A stretch of 64,000 nt of DNA from Saussurea involucrata (lineage: Eukaryota; Streptophyta; Magnoliopsida; Asterales; Asteraceae), in the NCBI GenBank assembly GCA_033807775.1, contig CM066314.1, positions 35,761,001 through 35,825,000 of the forward strand, written 5' to 3'. A model generated the notes under the pieces. It saw nothing but the letters and a program-made list of their open reading frames with translations. It was not told where the DNA came from and did not search any database. The translations under genes and the position numbers were made by a program. This document shows, piece after piece, positions 11,577 to 23,700 of the stretch (the stretch's first letter is position 1; each line of letters begins with the position of its first letter).

Positions 11577-14558
11577 GTGCTAAATTAATCAGTTGTCGCA
11601 TTGAATAAACCTTGTAAGGAATTACAAGTTTTCGTCTATTGCAAACATCATAATTAATAACATTTGAAACAAAATTGTCTTTCTTGGAATTTAAAACATT
11701 TAAAACAGCGTGGGATGATTTGATCTGGGCCACATCCTGTGTGGACTCCTTTATTCTCCACTCAAGGCGCGTGTTGTTTCTCAAATTACGATTTGAAACA
11801 CCAGAAAGATAGGAGTTGTAAGTTTTTGAATTCTGAGCTTGAAAAGAATTAACATGCTTCTTTCTTTTTGTTTTTCTTTTCTTCTTCTGTAATGATTGTT
11901 TTGATTTAGATTTAGAATAATAATCATTAGCAGAAGTTTTCTCAGCTGATTTAGAAGATTCCCCTTGTAAGAAAGTCATTTCAGGTTTCTCTTCATTTAT
12001 TAAAAAGTCAGTATGATCTGGAAGTTTGGCACTAAAGTCAAACTGAACGGCTGTTTCTTTCACTGCTTTACCTTTCCCATCACAGTGAATCTCAGTTTCA
12101 CATTCAAACTCACTATCCACTGAATTGGGAAAGATACCATAAGACTTAGGAAAAAGAAAATCATTATATTCTTTTTGAAAAATTTTATCTTCTTTCGTGG
12201 GAAAATATATTTCAGGAGCAGCATTAACAAATTGATTTTCCAAATCCCAAGATTCAGAGTCATCTTGGTCATCAACTGTCAAACCCCTAAAAACAGTATT
12301 TCCCATGAAAGCTTTGCATGAGGAAACATCTGAATCTGAAGAATGTTTTTCTTTTGAAACTTTTTCTTCAGATATTTCCTCAAGTTTTGTTTTCATTTGT
12401 TTTAAACGTTTCGAAAACACTATGATCATAACTTCCTTTTCGATCTCAAAAGCAAGTTTTTCGTCATTTCTAACTTCTTGAATAGTACTTTCAAACTTGC
12501 TTTAGAGGTCCATGAGTTTCTGTTCAAGAACCATTGGTGGAAATTACCTTTTACCTTCCAAAATTGGTTTTTCATTAATATCCTTTTGAGGATTTTCCAT
12601 TTCCTCTGGTTCTTTAACAACATAGCTCTCAAAGTAATCATTTGGCAAGGTTCTTTCGTTATCTAATGCCTTTGCATTATCAGGACCATACCAAAAAGGA
12701 AGTTGCATTTTAACAGTGGTTTTTCTTTTTGTTTCTTCCTCAGCCTCATAGTCTTCACCATCCATTTTAAGCCATTTGATTTGATAGCTAGGATGTGATG
12801 CAAGCATAAACCAATCAAATTCATATAGAGTGGGGGATTTTATTAAGGCATTCCTTAGTTACTGTAGATTGTCATACCCTATACCCCACTTTGAATTGTA
12901 ATACCGGAATTTGCTAGGCTTATTCATGTGAATTGTTTGTTCAGTTTGGCCTGCTTTGTAAAGTTTATCTTCCAGACCTTTGACATTTTCACTCAGCTCA
13001 TTATTCCTATCTTTATAAGCATGTAAAAGGTTTTCAAACTCATTATTCTTCGCTTCCGAACTCGCTAATAGTTCTGATAATTCAGTTATTCTACTTTGAA
13101 AATACGCATGACCAATATCGAACTCATTCTTTTTCTTTTCCAATTCTTTAATTTGACTGTCTTGTTCTATTAGTCTTTACTTTTGAGTGGAAATAATTTC
13201 ATCTGCTCTTTTCTGGTCATCAGTTAGTTCTTCTAGCTTCTTTGTTAAATATGCTTGTTGAGTAAAAAATTGATTATAGAGATCGGAATGTACCTCATTT
13301 GAAGTAGACTTTGACCCTTCAACATCGGTGTTTTTGGTCATGAAGCACATCTTGGTCTGAGCCGCTGTCTCATCATCTGCTTCATCATCAGTCTGATCAA
13401 TCCGGTATTCCTCTTCGACCAACAAAGCTATACCCGATTCCTTCTGTTCAGCAAACATCAACTTGTTCTTATAGTAACTGAAATCTCTGACTTTTGGCTT
13501 CCAACATTCCTTGTAGAAGTGACCAGCTTTCCCACAGTTGTAGCATTTTGGTTCTTCACCCCTTTTCTCAAATACATTCTCTCTTCTGGCCTCTTATCCT
13601 CTCTCTTATACTCAGCCCTCTTGTCATCAAACTTCTTGTTCGATTCAACATGTGCTATATGCTCGAAGTTCTTAGAGCCAGACACATACCTTTGACTGTT
13701 CGATCCATCCCATCTGCTTCATTATGTTCCTCATCAGACTGATTACCCACATTCTTTGAGTATTTCCTGACGCTTTTGTTAGACATTAAAGCGAGTGGAT
13801 CTATCTCTTCTTCCTTAACCTCTATCTTCTCTTCCTTCTTCTCATTCTTTTCTTTCTTCTTTGTCTTATCTCTCTTCTCATCAGCATCTTCCTCATCTTG
13901 TTTCAAGGTTTCATACATCTCTTGTAGAGGCAAAGTAGCTAATCTAGCATTCTGCTTCATTCGGTAAGCATACTTCTTCCATTCGGGTTGAAGAACACTC
14001 AGGAATTTCACATTGTGCTCGATTATTGACTTGTCTATTTTGTACCTATTCAGCTCATTCAAAATCGTATTGAAACGGTCATACGTAGCATCAAGTGCAT
14101 CCCCTTCTTTTTGTTTAAAATTTTCGTACATATTAATTGCATTGGAGATTCTCATCTGGTTCTCCACTTCAGATCCTTGATACAGCTTTATCAGTTCATC
14201 AAACATAGCCTTCCCATAATAGTTTTTGCTATCTACCTTACGATAGATATTGTTGGTCAAAGCTTGTATAACTAGGGACTTTGCATGTTTGTCTCCATAA
14301 TGCCTTTTCTTTTGTTCAGCATCATAATGTATTGGTAGAACATCAACCCATTCTGGAAATTGGCTCACCATCAGTAGCTATTCCTCTTCTTCTTTGTTTA
14401 TCCATAGGACCATTCTCAAGTGAATTAGCAATGTATTCTCCGTTCTCTTGTCGCTCAACATAATCCATAAATATGTCTTTCCATATCTTGAATTCCTTTG
14501 GAAAAAGAACAGGTGGTTTGTCCTTTGACCCAATAGTCAAGATGTCTCTCACAATCAT
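11400..14558 (-). pseudogene. Element A gag and coiled-coil spacer
   Basis: From the ATG at 14558 (MIVRDILTIGSKDKPPV) the copia-type gag continues through the capsid-like region (VIQALTNNIYRKVDSK ... YDRFNTILNELNRY). A Lys/Glu-rich stretch, a CCHC knuckle (CYNCGKAGHFYKECW, near 13510-13550) and an acidic run DQTDDEADDE follow. The long heptad-rich spacer (ITELSELLASSEAKNNEFENLL) then leads to a basic segment before protease. At least five frameshifts or stops (near 14350, 13670, 13460, 13160, 12850) break it. The long spacer between knuckle and protease is typical of the SIRE lineage. Confidence 0.88.
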
Positions 14559-15407
14559 ATTTAGATTACTTGTTTATGATCGTTAAGTACCCCTTAGATT
14601 TGATTAGTAAAAAAAATTGATTCACACTGACTCGTCTCAACCCACTGTTTGTCTCAACCCACGTCTTGTCTCAACTCACTTCTTGTCGCAACCAAAATCT
14701 TGTCTCAACCAACAGCTTAAGAACCAAGTATATCGCAAGCAGGTTTATCGCAATAGAAAAACTTGTCGCAATAAATAGGTTGCGATATAATCCAAAAAAA
14801 TTCTTATCGCAACAGAGGGTTGCGATAAGTACTGTTCAATATGATGTAGGTTGCGATAAAAGAGTCTTGTCGCAACAGGCAGTTGCGATATGCTACTGTT
14901 CACTTCGAAGAAAGTTGCGATAACAACGACTTGTCGCAACTAAGGGTTGCGATACAATACTGTTCACTTCTTGAGAGTTGCGATATGGATGAACACTCAA
15001 GAACACAGAGAGTTGCGATAGTTATGAATGTGCAGATTATCTTAAGTCGATTCTTCAAAAATGATTCAATTACTCTGAAAATTGGTACACAGGTTCGCAA
15101 CTATATTCTGGACAACTTTAATTCTTCAAGTTTTGTCCAAAAACCACTAGAACAGTGATTTTCAATCCAAAACAGTAGGTTTTTCTTAAAAGTCCGAAAA
15201 TACAAGTTTTGCACAAATTGAGTCAAACTCTGGTGTAATTGCGGAATAAAAACACACGGAGATGAATAGCAAACAATTATAGACCAATTCTAATCCATTT
15301 GAAGCACTCAAATGGCTAAAATCGAATAGAAATGAATGAGAAAATGAAGAACACTCAAAATTTGCAAAAACCTTCAAAATACTAATCTGATCTAAGTGAT
15401 GTACTAT
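14559..15407 (-). repeat. Element A leader with palindrome and 17-nt arrays
   Basis: The untranslated leader between PBS and gag carries about 14740-15020 of TATCGCAAC/GTTGCGATA interrupted palindromes with ACTGTTCA spacers. The best hairpin is 14803-14829 (11-bp stem, loop AGAGG). The gag-proximal part, 14625-14709, is a different structure: five tandem units of exactly 17 bases (GTTGAGACAAG plus six variable bases). Elements B and C have the same order. No convincing ORF is present. RNA packaging, dimerisation or translation control are possible roles. Confidence 0.78.
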
Positions 15408-15419
15408 GCTCTGATACCA
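15408..15419 (-). other. Primer-binding site of element A
   Basis: The minus strand reads TGGTATCAGAGC two bases after the LTR end, complementary to initiator tRNA-Met. This fixes the LTR boundary at 15422 and the minus orientation. Confidence 0.88.
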
Positions 15420-15421
15420 AT

Positions 15422-15671
15422 TGTGATCCCAGAACAAGTAATCAAGCTATTAATCCAATCAGATGGCCATCCATATATATTAATCAATGATGATCAAACA
15501 CTAAGTACAATAGAGAATGTAGAGAGAATAGTAGTGTGTGTGTACTTGAGTGTGTAAGGAATGGATGACCTAAATGAAATCTAGGCTAAAGTTACTACTT
15601 ATACATTGTAACTTAACAATTACACAAATGGTCCCTCTACATGGTACAACTTGATAATAAAGGCACTAACA
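15422..15671 (-). mobile_element. 5' LTR of element A
   Basis: The 250-bp LTR starts TGTTAGTGCC at 15671 and ends GGGATCACA at 15422. It has the same length as the LTR of element C and is similar throughout. A TATA-like TATAAGTAG sits where C has TATAAATAG. The flank TATAG (15672-15676) would be the target duplication, but the partner is lost with the 3' end. Confidence 0.88.
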
Positions 15672-16349
15672 TATAGCTAGTTACCATTTTGAACCGATGT
15701 AAGTTATTTTGCTTAAACTTTCTATTGCATTTATGTCAAGATCCTTTAAATGTTGCAAAACCAAGAGAGGAGGACTCATTTGTGGTTGGGATTGGGTTGG
15801 ATTGTAGCTCTTTTAACATATAGCCATTTATAATGTTAACGATTTCTTTGTGGTAAGGTTGGTGCAAAAATTGTTGCGGCTTAAAAGGAATTTTGGGGTT
15901 ATTGATATCAATACCAAATTAAAGGAGGATTATTACCAAAGAATATTGTTACTTAAAAATTTTAAATGTCGTGTTCCATTGAGCATAAAATCATGTACAA
16001 AATATTCTCAGATGTTAAATATTTCAGATTTTATATCTCAATTAGTAAAACAAAATTTTTGAATATAAGTTACTTAAAATAAAAATCAAGACAAACTAGG
16101 ATATAACATAGTTTACTTAAGACTAAAATCAAGAGAAACTAGTTTGGACAAGCTAGAAATTCGTTCATTGTTAAGACAAACTAAATATCCCTACATTTTT
16201 AATAACCAAAAAATCCCTTCATTTTATAACCTGGTCATTTTTTTTTTGCTAGAATGAAGGCATGCAACAATTAAAGGGTTACTTTTATAACAAATGAAGT
16301 TTAAGAACTAATGATTTAATTTCGACAAACCACAACAAAAAAGTGAGCT
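15672..16349. other. AT-rich unassigned DNA with one direct repeat
   Basis: No gene is recognisable. An imperfect direct repeat of about 31 bases (TACTTAA ... ATCAAGA ... AAACTAG) occurs at 16069-16099 and 16111-16142. The rest shows no pattern I can name. Confidence 0.5.
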
Positions 16350-17413
16350 CAAATGTATTTTTTTAATAGCAAGAAACGAATTTTGTTAAACTGAAACTAG
16401 CAAGACACTAGCTTATAAAGCATCCGAGAATCATAAAAGAGGGTTACAACACCACGTTTCCCACCTAACTCCCCTCCCATCTTAACCATGTTCTTGACCC
16501 ACAAATGGAATATAACTGGACACTGTTAGCAACTTTCCGAGTGGACTGCGTCATGATGTGAAAGAATTTTTCGTTTCTACTCCTCCAGATGACCCATGAG
16601 GCTGCAAGGCAAATCACACACACAACGACAATTTATTCAGTTTCTCTGTCGAAAGGTTTGAAAAAAAACCCGAGTACCTCCTCGAAGGAAGTAGCCAATG
16701 TAGGGATCTCGGGCCACCATTGGTGCAACAAAGCCCACATCTCTTTTGCCGAAAAGAAATTAAACATAAGGTGTTTCGGTGTCTCATCGGTAATGTTGCA
16801 AACAGGACAGAGGGTCGAAGAGACTCCAACTCCCCTGCTAGACGAATTGCCGCGAGTAGGGAATTTACACAACCGGACAAGCCAAAACATAAGATTGACT
16901 TTCCCCGGTACTACTTTTATCCAGTAGGCCTTGGGTTGTTCTTGAACAAGGAGATTACTGTCTATCATCTTTGTTAGTCCAGCTACTGAAAAGATCCCAC
17001 TAGCTTCCGGATTCCATCTCCAAACATTGTTGTTGTAAGCGAAAAACTCACCGAAATTTATGTTAAAAGTAGATAAAGTGGGTAAGTGGAACTTAATTGA
17101 CTAATCATGCCCCAGGTGCTTGCTTTGTAACCCGTCGGAGTACCCAAACCCAGCCTTCCCTCTTGGCCGTGAATCGCACATATCGCATCCTTCTGAACCG
17201 AGTCGTCTACTCTCTTGAATCTCCACCACCACTTGCCTAGTAGTACAAGGTTGTGCGTTTTGAGGCTTCCGATGTCTAGACCATGCACCCTTTTTCTTTG
17301 AGTTAAGCCACCCAAGTGATTTTCGTATTTTTCGAGTTGCCTCCCCAAAAGAAACGATTTCGAGTACTCTCAAGTTTGTTGATAACAAACGACGATTTCG
17401 AGTACTCTCAAGT
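16350..17413 (-). pseudogene. 5'-truncated LINE, C-terminal pol remnant
   Basis: The minus strand encodes the end of a plant non-LTR retrotransposon polyprotein. It runs ESTRNRFFWGG, then SLKTHNLVLLGKWWWRFKR, then the zinc-binding RT-associated domain (VVPGKVNLMFWLVRL ... PTRG ... CPVCNITDETPKHLMF) and the tail IWRSRNEKFFHIM. Several frameshifts separate these pieces (near 17060 and 16600). A T-rich tract near 16352-16361 on the plus strand may be the poly-A end. The catalytic RT core is absent. The 5' end carries a 20-odd-base direct repeat (GATTTCGAGTACTCTCAAG at about 17355 and 17394). Confidence 0.78.
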
Positions 17414-18473
17414 CCCGACTTGCAAAAAACCGAGTTGCACAGAATTAGTCTCCCCTCACAAGGTATTCTAACTTCTCACTTGCAATAAAAAATGCATGTA
17501 CATAACAAACAACATACCTCAACCATGCTCACTTGCACTTTCGACCACCACTGACCACAATCCTCCATCTCCACCATTGCCGCTATACCTGGTTGCTCCG
17601 GACCCTCCTCTTTAAATTAATCATCCAGTCAATAATTCACTATCCCCACTTCCTTCTATATCCAATGGCTTCTAACTTAATCTCTACCTGGTTCTCCCAT
17701 TTCTCATAATAATTGTCCATCCCCGATCTATAACCAAGCCCTAAAACCGTATATTTTGTATCTTTCAATCGATGGTCACTTCGAACTGTCTTCGGATACA
17801 TCCTTTCTCCTAAATGAAGATCAACCAAAGAATTTTTATATCTAACTATTTCTTCAACTTCGAGTGATGGCTCAAAAACACGTTAACCCGATTGATCTCG
17901 GTTACCGTTTACCGTTTTCAATTTCATGTTCATACATCATGCTTTTTATTTCATAAGTTATTTCTCTAATCTCCTCCATTGTTTTTCACAGTTCAGTGCC
18001 TTACCAACTCTTGTTGATATCAATCAAATTCGAGATATTGTGCCACTCCGATTTGTGATTTTTCTTTTTGTCAACATCTTGAACTCGTATGGCTAATGTT
18101 TAAGCATGATCTAATTTCTTATTTGAATTCTTTAAAGTTGAGAGGTTTACCATAGCAGTTCCCCTTTTCTTCCCAAAATCGTTGTGTTATTTTGTCCGAG
18201 TCTATCTCAGCGGGGTTTCTGTTGCAACCGCCATCAGAGAGTTTCTGAGTATCTATTTGACATGGAAAAATATTAAATGTGTTTGGAACAATTTATGGTG
18301 AAACATTTTAGTTTTTGTTTGTAATAGTTGTGTTATTTCTGTACGGACGATTATATTACGCATTAAACCAATGTATGATATTTAGTAGTATTTTATGTTT
18401 TTAACGGGTTTTTTTTCATTATATTTATAGGATTTACAGGTTTTTAAATTACGAAAACAATATTTTTGTCTAG
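17414..18473. other. Unassigned intergenic DNA
   Basis: No credible coding region, RNA gene or repeat is seen. A 62-codon minus frame (17640-17828) has no family resemblance and I do not call it. Confidence 0.45.
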
Positions 18474-18867
18474 TGCTGGCATTTTACCGCCGGATTAATC
18501 CGCCAGAAATTTATTAAAAAATATTCGTTTTATAAACAAAATTATTTTTATTTTAAAATTAAATAAACTCGATGGATTTCAATCTGTTGGCAAATCAACT
18601 TAATTATTAATTTCATGTTCATTATAAAATTATTTCTTAAAAACATAGTTAAATTACCGGGGCACAATGCACCGGAAATCAACCGAATTAATCATAATTA
18701 ATAATTGATTAATTAAGTCAAGAAAATCAAAAATATGGAAAAGAAGAGCGGCGGATTTCTGCAAGAATTTGTAATTTACGACGCCCAGTTTTTTGGCAGC
18801 CACATCCGCCAAAAACCCCTTTTCCGGTGGACTTAGCCGCCAAAAAATAGCTTTTTATTTATTAGTG
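18474..18867. mobile_element. CACTA-like non-autonomous remnant
   Basis: Repeated CCGCC/GGCGG motifs with flanking AT (ACCGCCGGATTAATCCGCC, GGCGGATTT, CATCCGCCAAAAA, TAGCCGCCAAAAAA) recall the subterminal repeats of CACTA transposons. The right edge reads TTATTAGTG, which on the minus strand begins CACTAATAA. I see no clear left terminus and no transposase, so this is a tentative call. Similar motifs recur at 32354-32491 and 56855-57230. Confidence 0.35.
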
Positions 18868-19618
18868 ATTGGCGGGGTAATAACAAGAGTATAAAATTTC
18901 TCTCCAATCAAATACATTATTTTCATCATGAAGCTCGGTTCATGATATGTTGATGAGTAAATCCAATGCGTATCTTCTTGTCAACTTGGAAAGAACCCAA
19001 ATCGATCTAGAAAGTAATCTATCACCTTCTCATCAACAACTAGTTCTTTATGCATAAACTCCAAGAAAGTGTGCTAAGAAAGATTTTAATCACCTGGACT
19101 ACAAAATCACGCGCAACAAGGACAAGAGACCACTCAAGTCGGGACTTTGTAACATTGTTGGACATTAAAATAGATTGTTGATACGCATCTCAAATCTGAT
19201 AAGCACTTATTGGATAACAGTCTTTTTCCCTCAGGTGTTGAGTAAGACAATCAGTCGTTGTATTCTCAATCGATAAATTAAGTTATATAAATAAGCGTTT
19301 ATTCGGTAAGGATTTAGTAAACGGCCGCTTAATAATAGAATCAAATAAATTACCATCAAATCATTTTATCTTTTTGTTATTTTATTTCTTCGCTAAAGAC
19401 AAACTATGTTAACATAATAATTTTATAAAAGTCATATACATTGTATTAAGAAATTAATTCTCGTCAAATTAAAACAAACAAAGTCAAAAACCAACAAAAT
19501 TTAACTATCGAAGAAGTGTTCAATTTGAAATCATTTTTGTTAATAGTCTATTTATTATTGTTCAACACTGACAAAATACACACGTGTTTATATATACATA
19601 TATATTATATACAGATTT
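18868..19618. other. Unassigned DNA left of element B
   Basis: AT-rich, no gene seen. GTAAACGGCCGC near 19319-19330 resembles one end of the MITE at 31375-31702, but the other end was not found. Confidence 0.4.
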
Positions 19619-19623
19619 GCCGT

Positions 19624-19864
19624 TGTTAGTGCACTATTTATCTAGTTGTACCAAGTAGAGGGACCTTTTGTGTAATTGTTAAGTTACAAACTATATATTG
19701 TAATTTTCTTTCTAGATTGACATAAGGTCATCCATTACACACACACTAGTACGCACATTGCACTTTCATCTCTACAATTCATCTTGTGTACTTGTGATTG
19801 CATATTGAATATATGGATGCTATCTGAATTCATTCACTGATTGATTACTTGTTCTGGGATCACA
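19624..19864 (+). mobile_element. 5' LTR of element B
   Basis: 241 bp, from TGTTAGTGCA to GGGATCACA. CTATATATTG near 19691 is a possible TATA region. The end is fixed by the PBS two bases downstream and by the 3' LTR copy. Confidence 0.93.
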
Positions 19865-19866
19865 AT

Positions 19867-19878
19867 TGGTATCAGAGC
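19867..19878 (+). other. Primer-binding site of element B
   Basis: TGGTATCAGAGC, complementary to the 3' end of initiator tRNA-Met, two bases after the LTR. Confidence 0.92.
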
Positions 19879-20261
19879 ATAGTACATCATTTTGATCAGA
19901 TTAGATTTTGAGGTTTTTTGCAAAAAGCTTGAGTGTTCTTCATTTTCCATCCTATTGATTGATTTTGGCCATTTGAATACTTCAAATGAATTAGAATTAT
20001 CAAGGAGTGTTTGTTGGTAATACCTGAGTGATTTAATTTCGCAAAATCACTAGAATTCGACTCAGATTGTGCAAAATAATCATTTTCGGACTTTTAGTTA
20101 GCACACACTGTTTGGGATTGAAAATCAATTTTTTGTTGTTTTTTGGACAAAACTTGGTGTATTAAAGTTGTCCAGAATCTCAGTGCGAAACTGTGTACCA
20201 ATTTTCAGCCCAATCGGATCATTTTTTAGGTTTAGACTTAAAATCGTTTGAATCTTCATCA

Positions 20262-20521
20262 TTATCGCAACCTTGGCTGTTCATCCTTATCGCAGCCTTT
20301 AAAACGTGAACAGTAAAATATCGCAACTGCCCTTTGCGATAATCCGTTTTTATCGCAACTCATTACGTGTGAACAGTATCTTATCGCAACCCTCAATTGC
20401 GATAAAATCCATCTTTGAGTTCATCGCAACCTCTTTGTTGCGACAAAACTTCCTTTTGCGACAAAACTTCCTTTTGCGACAAAGTTGCTTGCGACAAACT
20501 CTGTTCTTGCGATAATCTTGG
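20262..20521 (+). repeat. Palindrome array in the leader of element B
   Basis: Half-sites TATCGCAAC and TTGCGATAA alternate around short loops (for example near 20382-20404), separated by TGAACAGTA spacers. Towards gag the pattern changes to one-directional TTGCGACAAAACTTCCTT units of 18 bases (about 20440-20475). The distal part can fold into hairpins; the proximal part cannot. Confidence 0.75.
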
Positions 20522-20640
20522 GTTGAGACAAAGTGTTGGTTGAGACAAGATTTGTGTTGCGACAAGACTTGGGTTTAGATAAACTTTGTGTTGCGACAAG
20601 ACTTGGGTTGAGACAAAAAGTGACTTGCGACAAAACAGTG
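20522..20640 (+). repeat. 17-nt phased tandem array before gag (element B)
   Basis: Seven contiguous units of exactly 17 bases with consensus GTTGmGACAAG followed by six variable bases, starting at 20522, 20539, 20556, 20573, 20590, 20607 and 20624. The gag ATG follows at 20704. Elements A (5 units) and C (6 units) have the same array in the same position. The constant period with drifting sequence argues for a spacing constraint. Confidence 0.85.
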
Positions 20641-20703
20641 TAAACAACTATTCTCTAATTAGATCAAAAGGATACTTATCGATCATTAACAAGTAATCTA
20701 ATA

Positions 20704-23700
20704 ATGACAGCTAGAGACATACTGACTATTGGGTCAAAGGACAAACCACCTGTCCTTTTTCCTAAGGAGTTCAAAATATGGAAAGACAGATTTATGGATT
20801 ATGTTGAACGTCAAGAAAATGGGGACTACATTGTTCATTCACTTCAGAATGGTCCTATGGGGGTAGTGAGAAGAAGAGGACTAGCTGCTGATGGTACTCC
20901 ACCTCCAGAATGGGTTGAAGTTCAACCAATACATTATGATGTTGAATAAAAGAAACGTTACAATGCAGACAAAACGGCAAAATCAATAATTATGCAGGCC
21001 TTGACTAATGATATTTATCAGAAGGTGGAGAGCAAAAACATTTCTGGGAAAGCTATGTTTGATGAGCTAGTCAGACTGTATCAAGGATCTGAGGTGGAAA
21101 ATCAGATGAAAGTCTCCAATGCCATCAACAAGTACGAACATTTTAGACAAAAAGAAGGTGAGGCACTTGATCATACGTACGACCGTTTCATTACAATACT
21201 GAATGAGCTAAATAGGTACAACATAAACAAGACGATAATCGAGCACAATGTGAAATTCTTGAGCGTTATGCAACCTGAATGGAAGAAGTATGCTCACAGG
21301 ATGAAACAAAATGCTAGGTTAGCTGAGTTGCCTTTACAGCAAATGTATGAAACTTTGAAACAAGATGAGGATGATGATGATGAGAAAAGGGATAAGAAAA
21401 GGAAGAAAGAGAAGAAAGAGAAGAAGGATGAGAAGAAAGAAATCAAAGAAGAAGAGATCGATCCAATTGCCTTGATATCTAACAAAACCACCAAGAAATA
21501 TTCAAAGAATGTTGGTAATGAGTCTGATGAAGAACAATATGAAGGAGATGGAGTGGAAGAAGCTGGAAGCCTGAAACAAGCAATGATACTTCTTATAAAG
21601 CTTTTCAAAAACAGCTTGTGAAAAGGCCCGGTTCTAATAATCAGAGATATGCATCAGGCTCCAAGAATTTTGAGCACAAAGATCGTGTCGAGTCAAGAAA
21701 GAAGTTTGATGAGAAAAAGGATGACAAGAGGATTGATGAAAAGAAGGTGTTTGAGAAAAGGGGTGAAGAGCCAAAGTGTTACAACTGTGGGAAGACTGGA
21801 CACTTCGCCAAGGAATGCTGGAAGCCAAAAGTCAGAGATTCTGATTATTATAAGAACAAGATGTTGCTTGCTAAGCAAAAGGAATCAGGGATAGCATTGC
21901 TGGTTGAAGAGGAATACTGGCTTGATCAAACCGATGATGAAGCGGATGATGAGACGGCAGCTCAAACAAATATGTGTTTCATGACTAGAAACACCGATGA
22001 AGAAGAGTCAGAGTCTACTTCAGAGACAAATGAGGTACATTCTGATCTTTATAATCAATTTTTTACTCAACAAGCACACCTACAAAAGAAATTAGATGAT
22101 CTAACAAATAACTTTAGAAAAGCAGATGAACTAATTTCCTCTCAAAGAGAAAGATTGATAGAACAAAAGATTCACATTGAACAACTGGAAAAGAAAAAGA
22201 CTGAGTTTGATGTGGTTCAAGCATATTTTCAAAGTAGAATAACTGAATTGTCAGAAAAATTAGAGAGTTCAGAAGCAAAGAATAATGAGTTTGAAAATCA
22301 TCTTCATGCCTATAAAGATAGGAACGCTGAGCTGAGCGATAATGTCAAAGATTTGGAAGAAAATTTGTATAAAGCAGGCCAAACTGAACAAACAATTCAC
22401 ATGAATAAGCCCAGTAAATTTAGGTATTTCAATTCTAAGTGGGGCATAGGGTATGACAATCCACATTACCTGAAGAATGCCTTATTAAAATCCCCCACTC
22501 TTTATGAATTTGATTGGTTTATTCTTCCATCACTACATCCTAGCTATCAAATTAAATGGCTTAAAATGGATGATAATGACTATGAGGCTGAGGAAGAAGT
22601 AAAAAAGAAAAACCACTGTCAAGATGCAGCTTCCTTTTTGGTATGGTCCTGATAATGCGAAGGCATTAGAAAACGAGAAAACCTTGCCAAAACGCTATTT
22701 TGAGAGTTATGATGTTGAACAACTAGAGGAGAAGGAAAAAACTCAAAAAGAAACTAATGAAAAACCAGTTTTTGAGGGTAAAAGGTATTTTTCACCAATG
22801 GTTCTTGAACAGAAACTCATTGATCTCGAAAGCAATATTAAAAGTACTATTCAGGAAGTCAAAAATGACGAAAAACTTGCTTTTGAGATCGAAAGGAAGT
22901 TATGATCACAGTATTTCAGAAAGTTTAAAGGAAATGAAAACAAAACTTGAGGAAATGTCTGAAGAAAAAGTTCCAATAGAAAAACAATCATCAGATTCAG
23001 ATGTTTCCTCATGCAAAGCTTTCATGGGAAATACTGTTTTTAGGAGTTTGACAGTTGATGACCAAGATGATTTTGAATCTTGGATTTGGAAAGTCAATCT
23101 GTCAAAGCTCTTCCTGAGATGTATTTTTCTACAGAAAAGGAAAAAGTTCTTAGAAAAGAAAGACATGAATTTCTCTATCCAAAGTCTTATGGTATCTTTC
23201 ATACTTCATGTGAGAGTCAGTCTGATTGTGATATCGAGATTGTTCGTGACGGGAAGAATAAGCAAGCACAAGAAACTGCTGTACAATTTGACTTTAACTC
23301 AAAACTTCCAGATCACTCTGATTTTATAATCAAAGAAGAAGCACCTAAGAAGAATTTCTTTAAGGGTGAATCTTCAAAATCTGTTGAAAAACCTTCTGCT
23401 AATGATTATTATTCAGAATCTAAATCCAAATGATCATTACAGAAAAAGAAAAGAAAAACAAAAAGAAAGAAGCAAAATAATTCCTTTCAAGCTCAGAATT
23501 CCAAAACTTACAACTCCTATCTTTCTGGTATTTCAGATCGTTATTTGAGAAACAATACGCGTCTCAAGTGGAGAATAAAGGAGTCCATACAGGATGTGAC
23601 CCAGAGAAAATCATCCCACGTTGCTTTAAATTCCAAGAAAAACAATTTTGGTTCAAATGTTAGTAATCATGATGTTGGCAATAGACAAAAACTTGTAATC

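Larger units (their letters stand above)
5833..15671 (-). mobile_element. Element A: SIRE-like Ty1/copia, 3' end lost
   Basis: Order on the minus strand: 5' LTR (15422-15671), PBS, long leader with repeat arrays, gag, coiled-coil spacer, protease, integrase, RT-RNase H, repeat array, promoter-like module and ORF3. The gypsy insertion at 5832 cuts ORF3, and the 3' LTR is not in the window. The gene order (integrase before RT) defines copia. The large gag with a long spacer and an extra ORF after pol are SIRE/Maximus traits. The 5' LTR and leader match element C (57372 on) more closely than element B, so A and C form one subfamily. Many stops and frameshifts make it non-coding today. Confidence 0.9.

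Noticed and set aside
14625..15020. CRISPR-like appearance of regularly spaced short repeats
   Set aside because: This is plant retrotransposon leader DNA; units are contiguous 17-mers or palindromes without unique spacers of constant length, and no cas genes exist.
16589..16977. Plus-strand ORFs opposite the LINE zinc-binding domain
   Set aside because: The minus strand carries the recognisable RT-associated motif; the plus frames are shadows.
19305..19330. Possible second copy of the Tourist-like MITE (GTAAACGGCCGC)
   Set aside because: Only one end is recognisable; no matching left terminus or TAA pair found.
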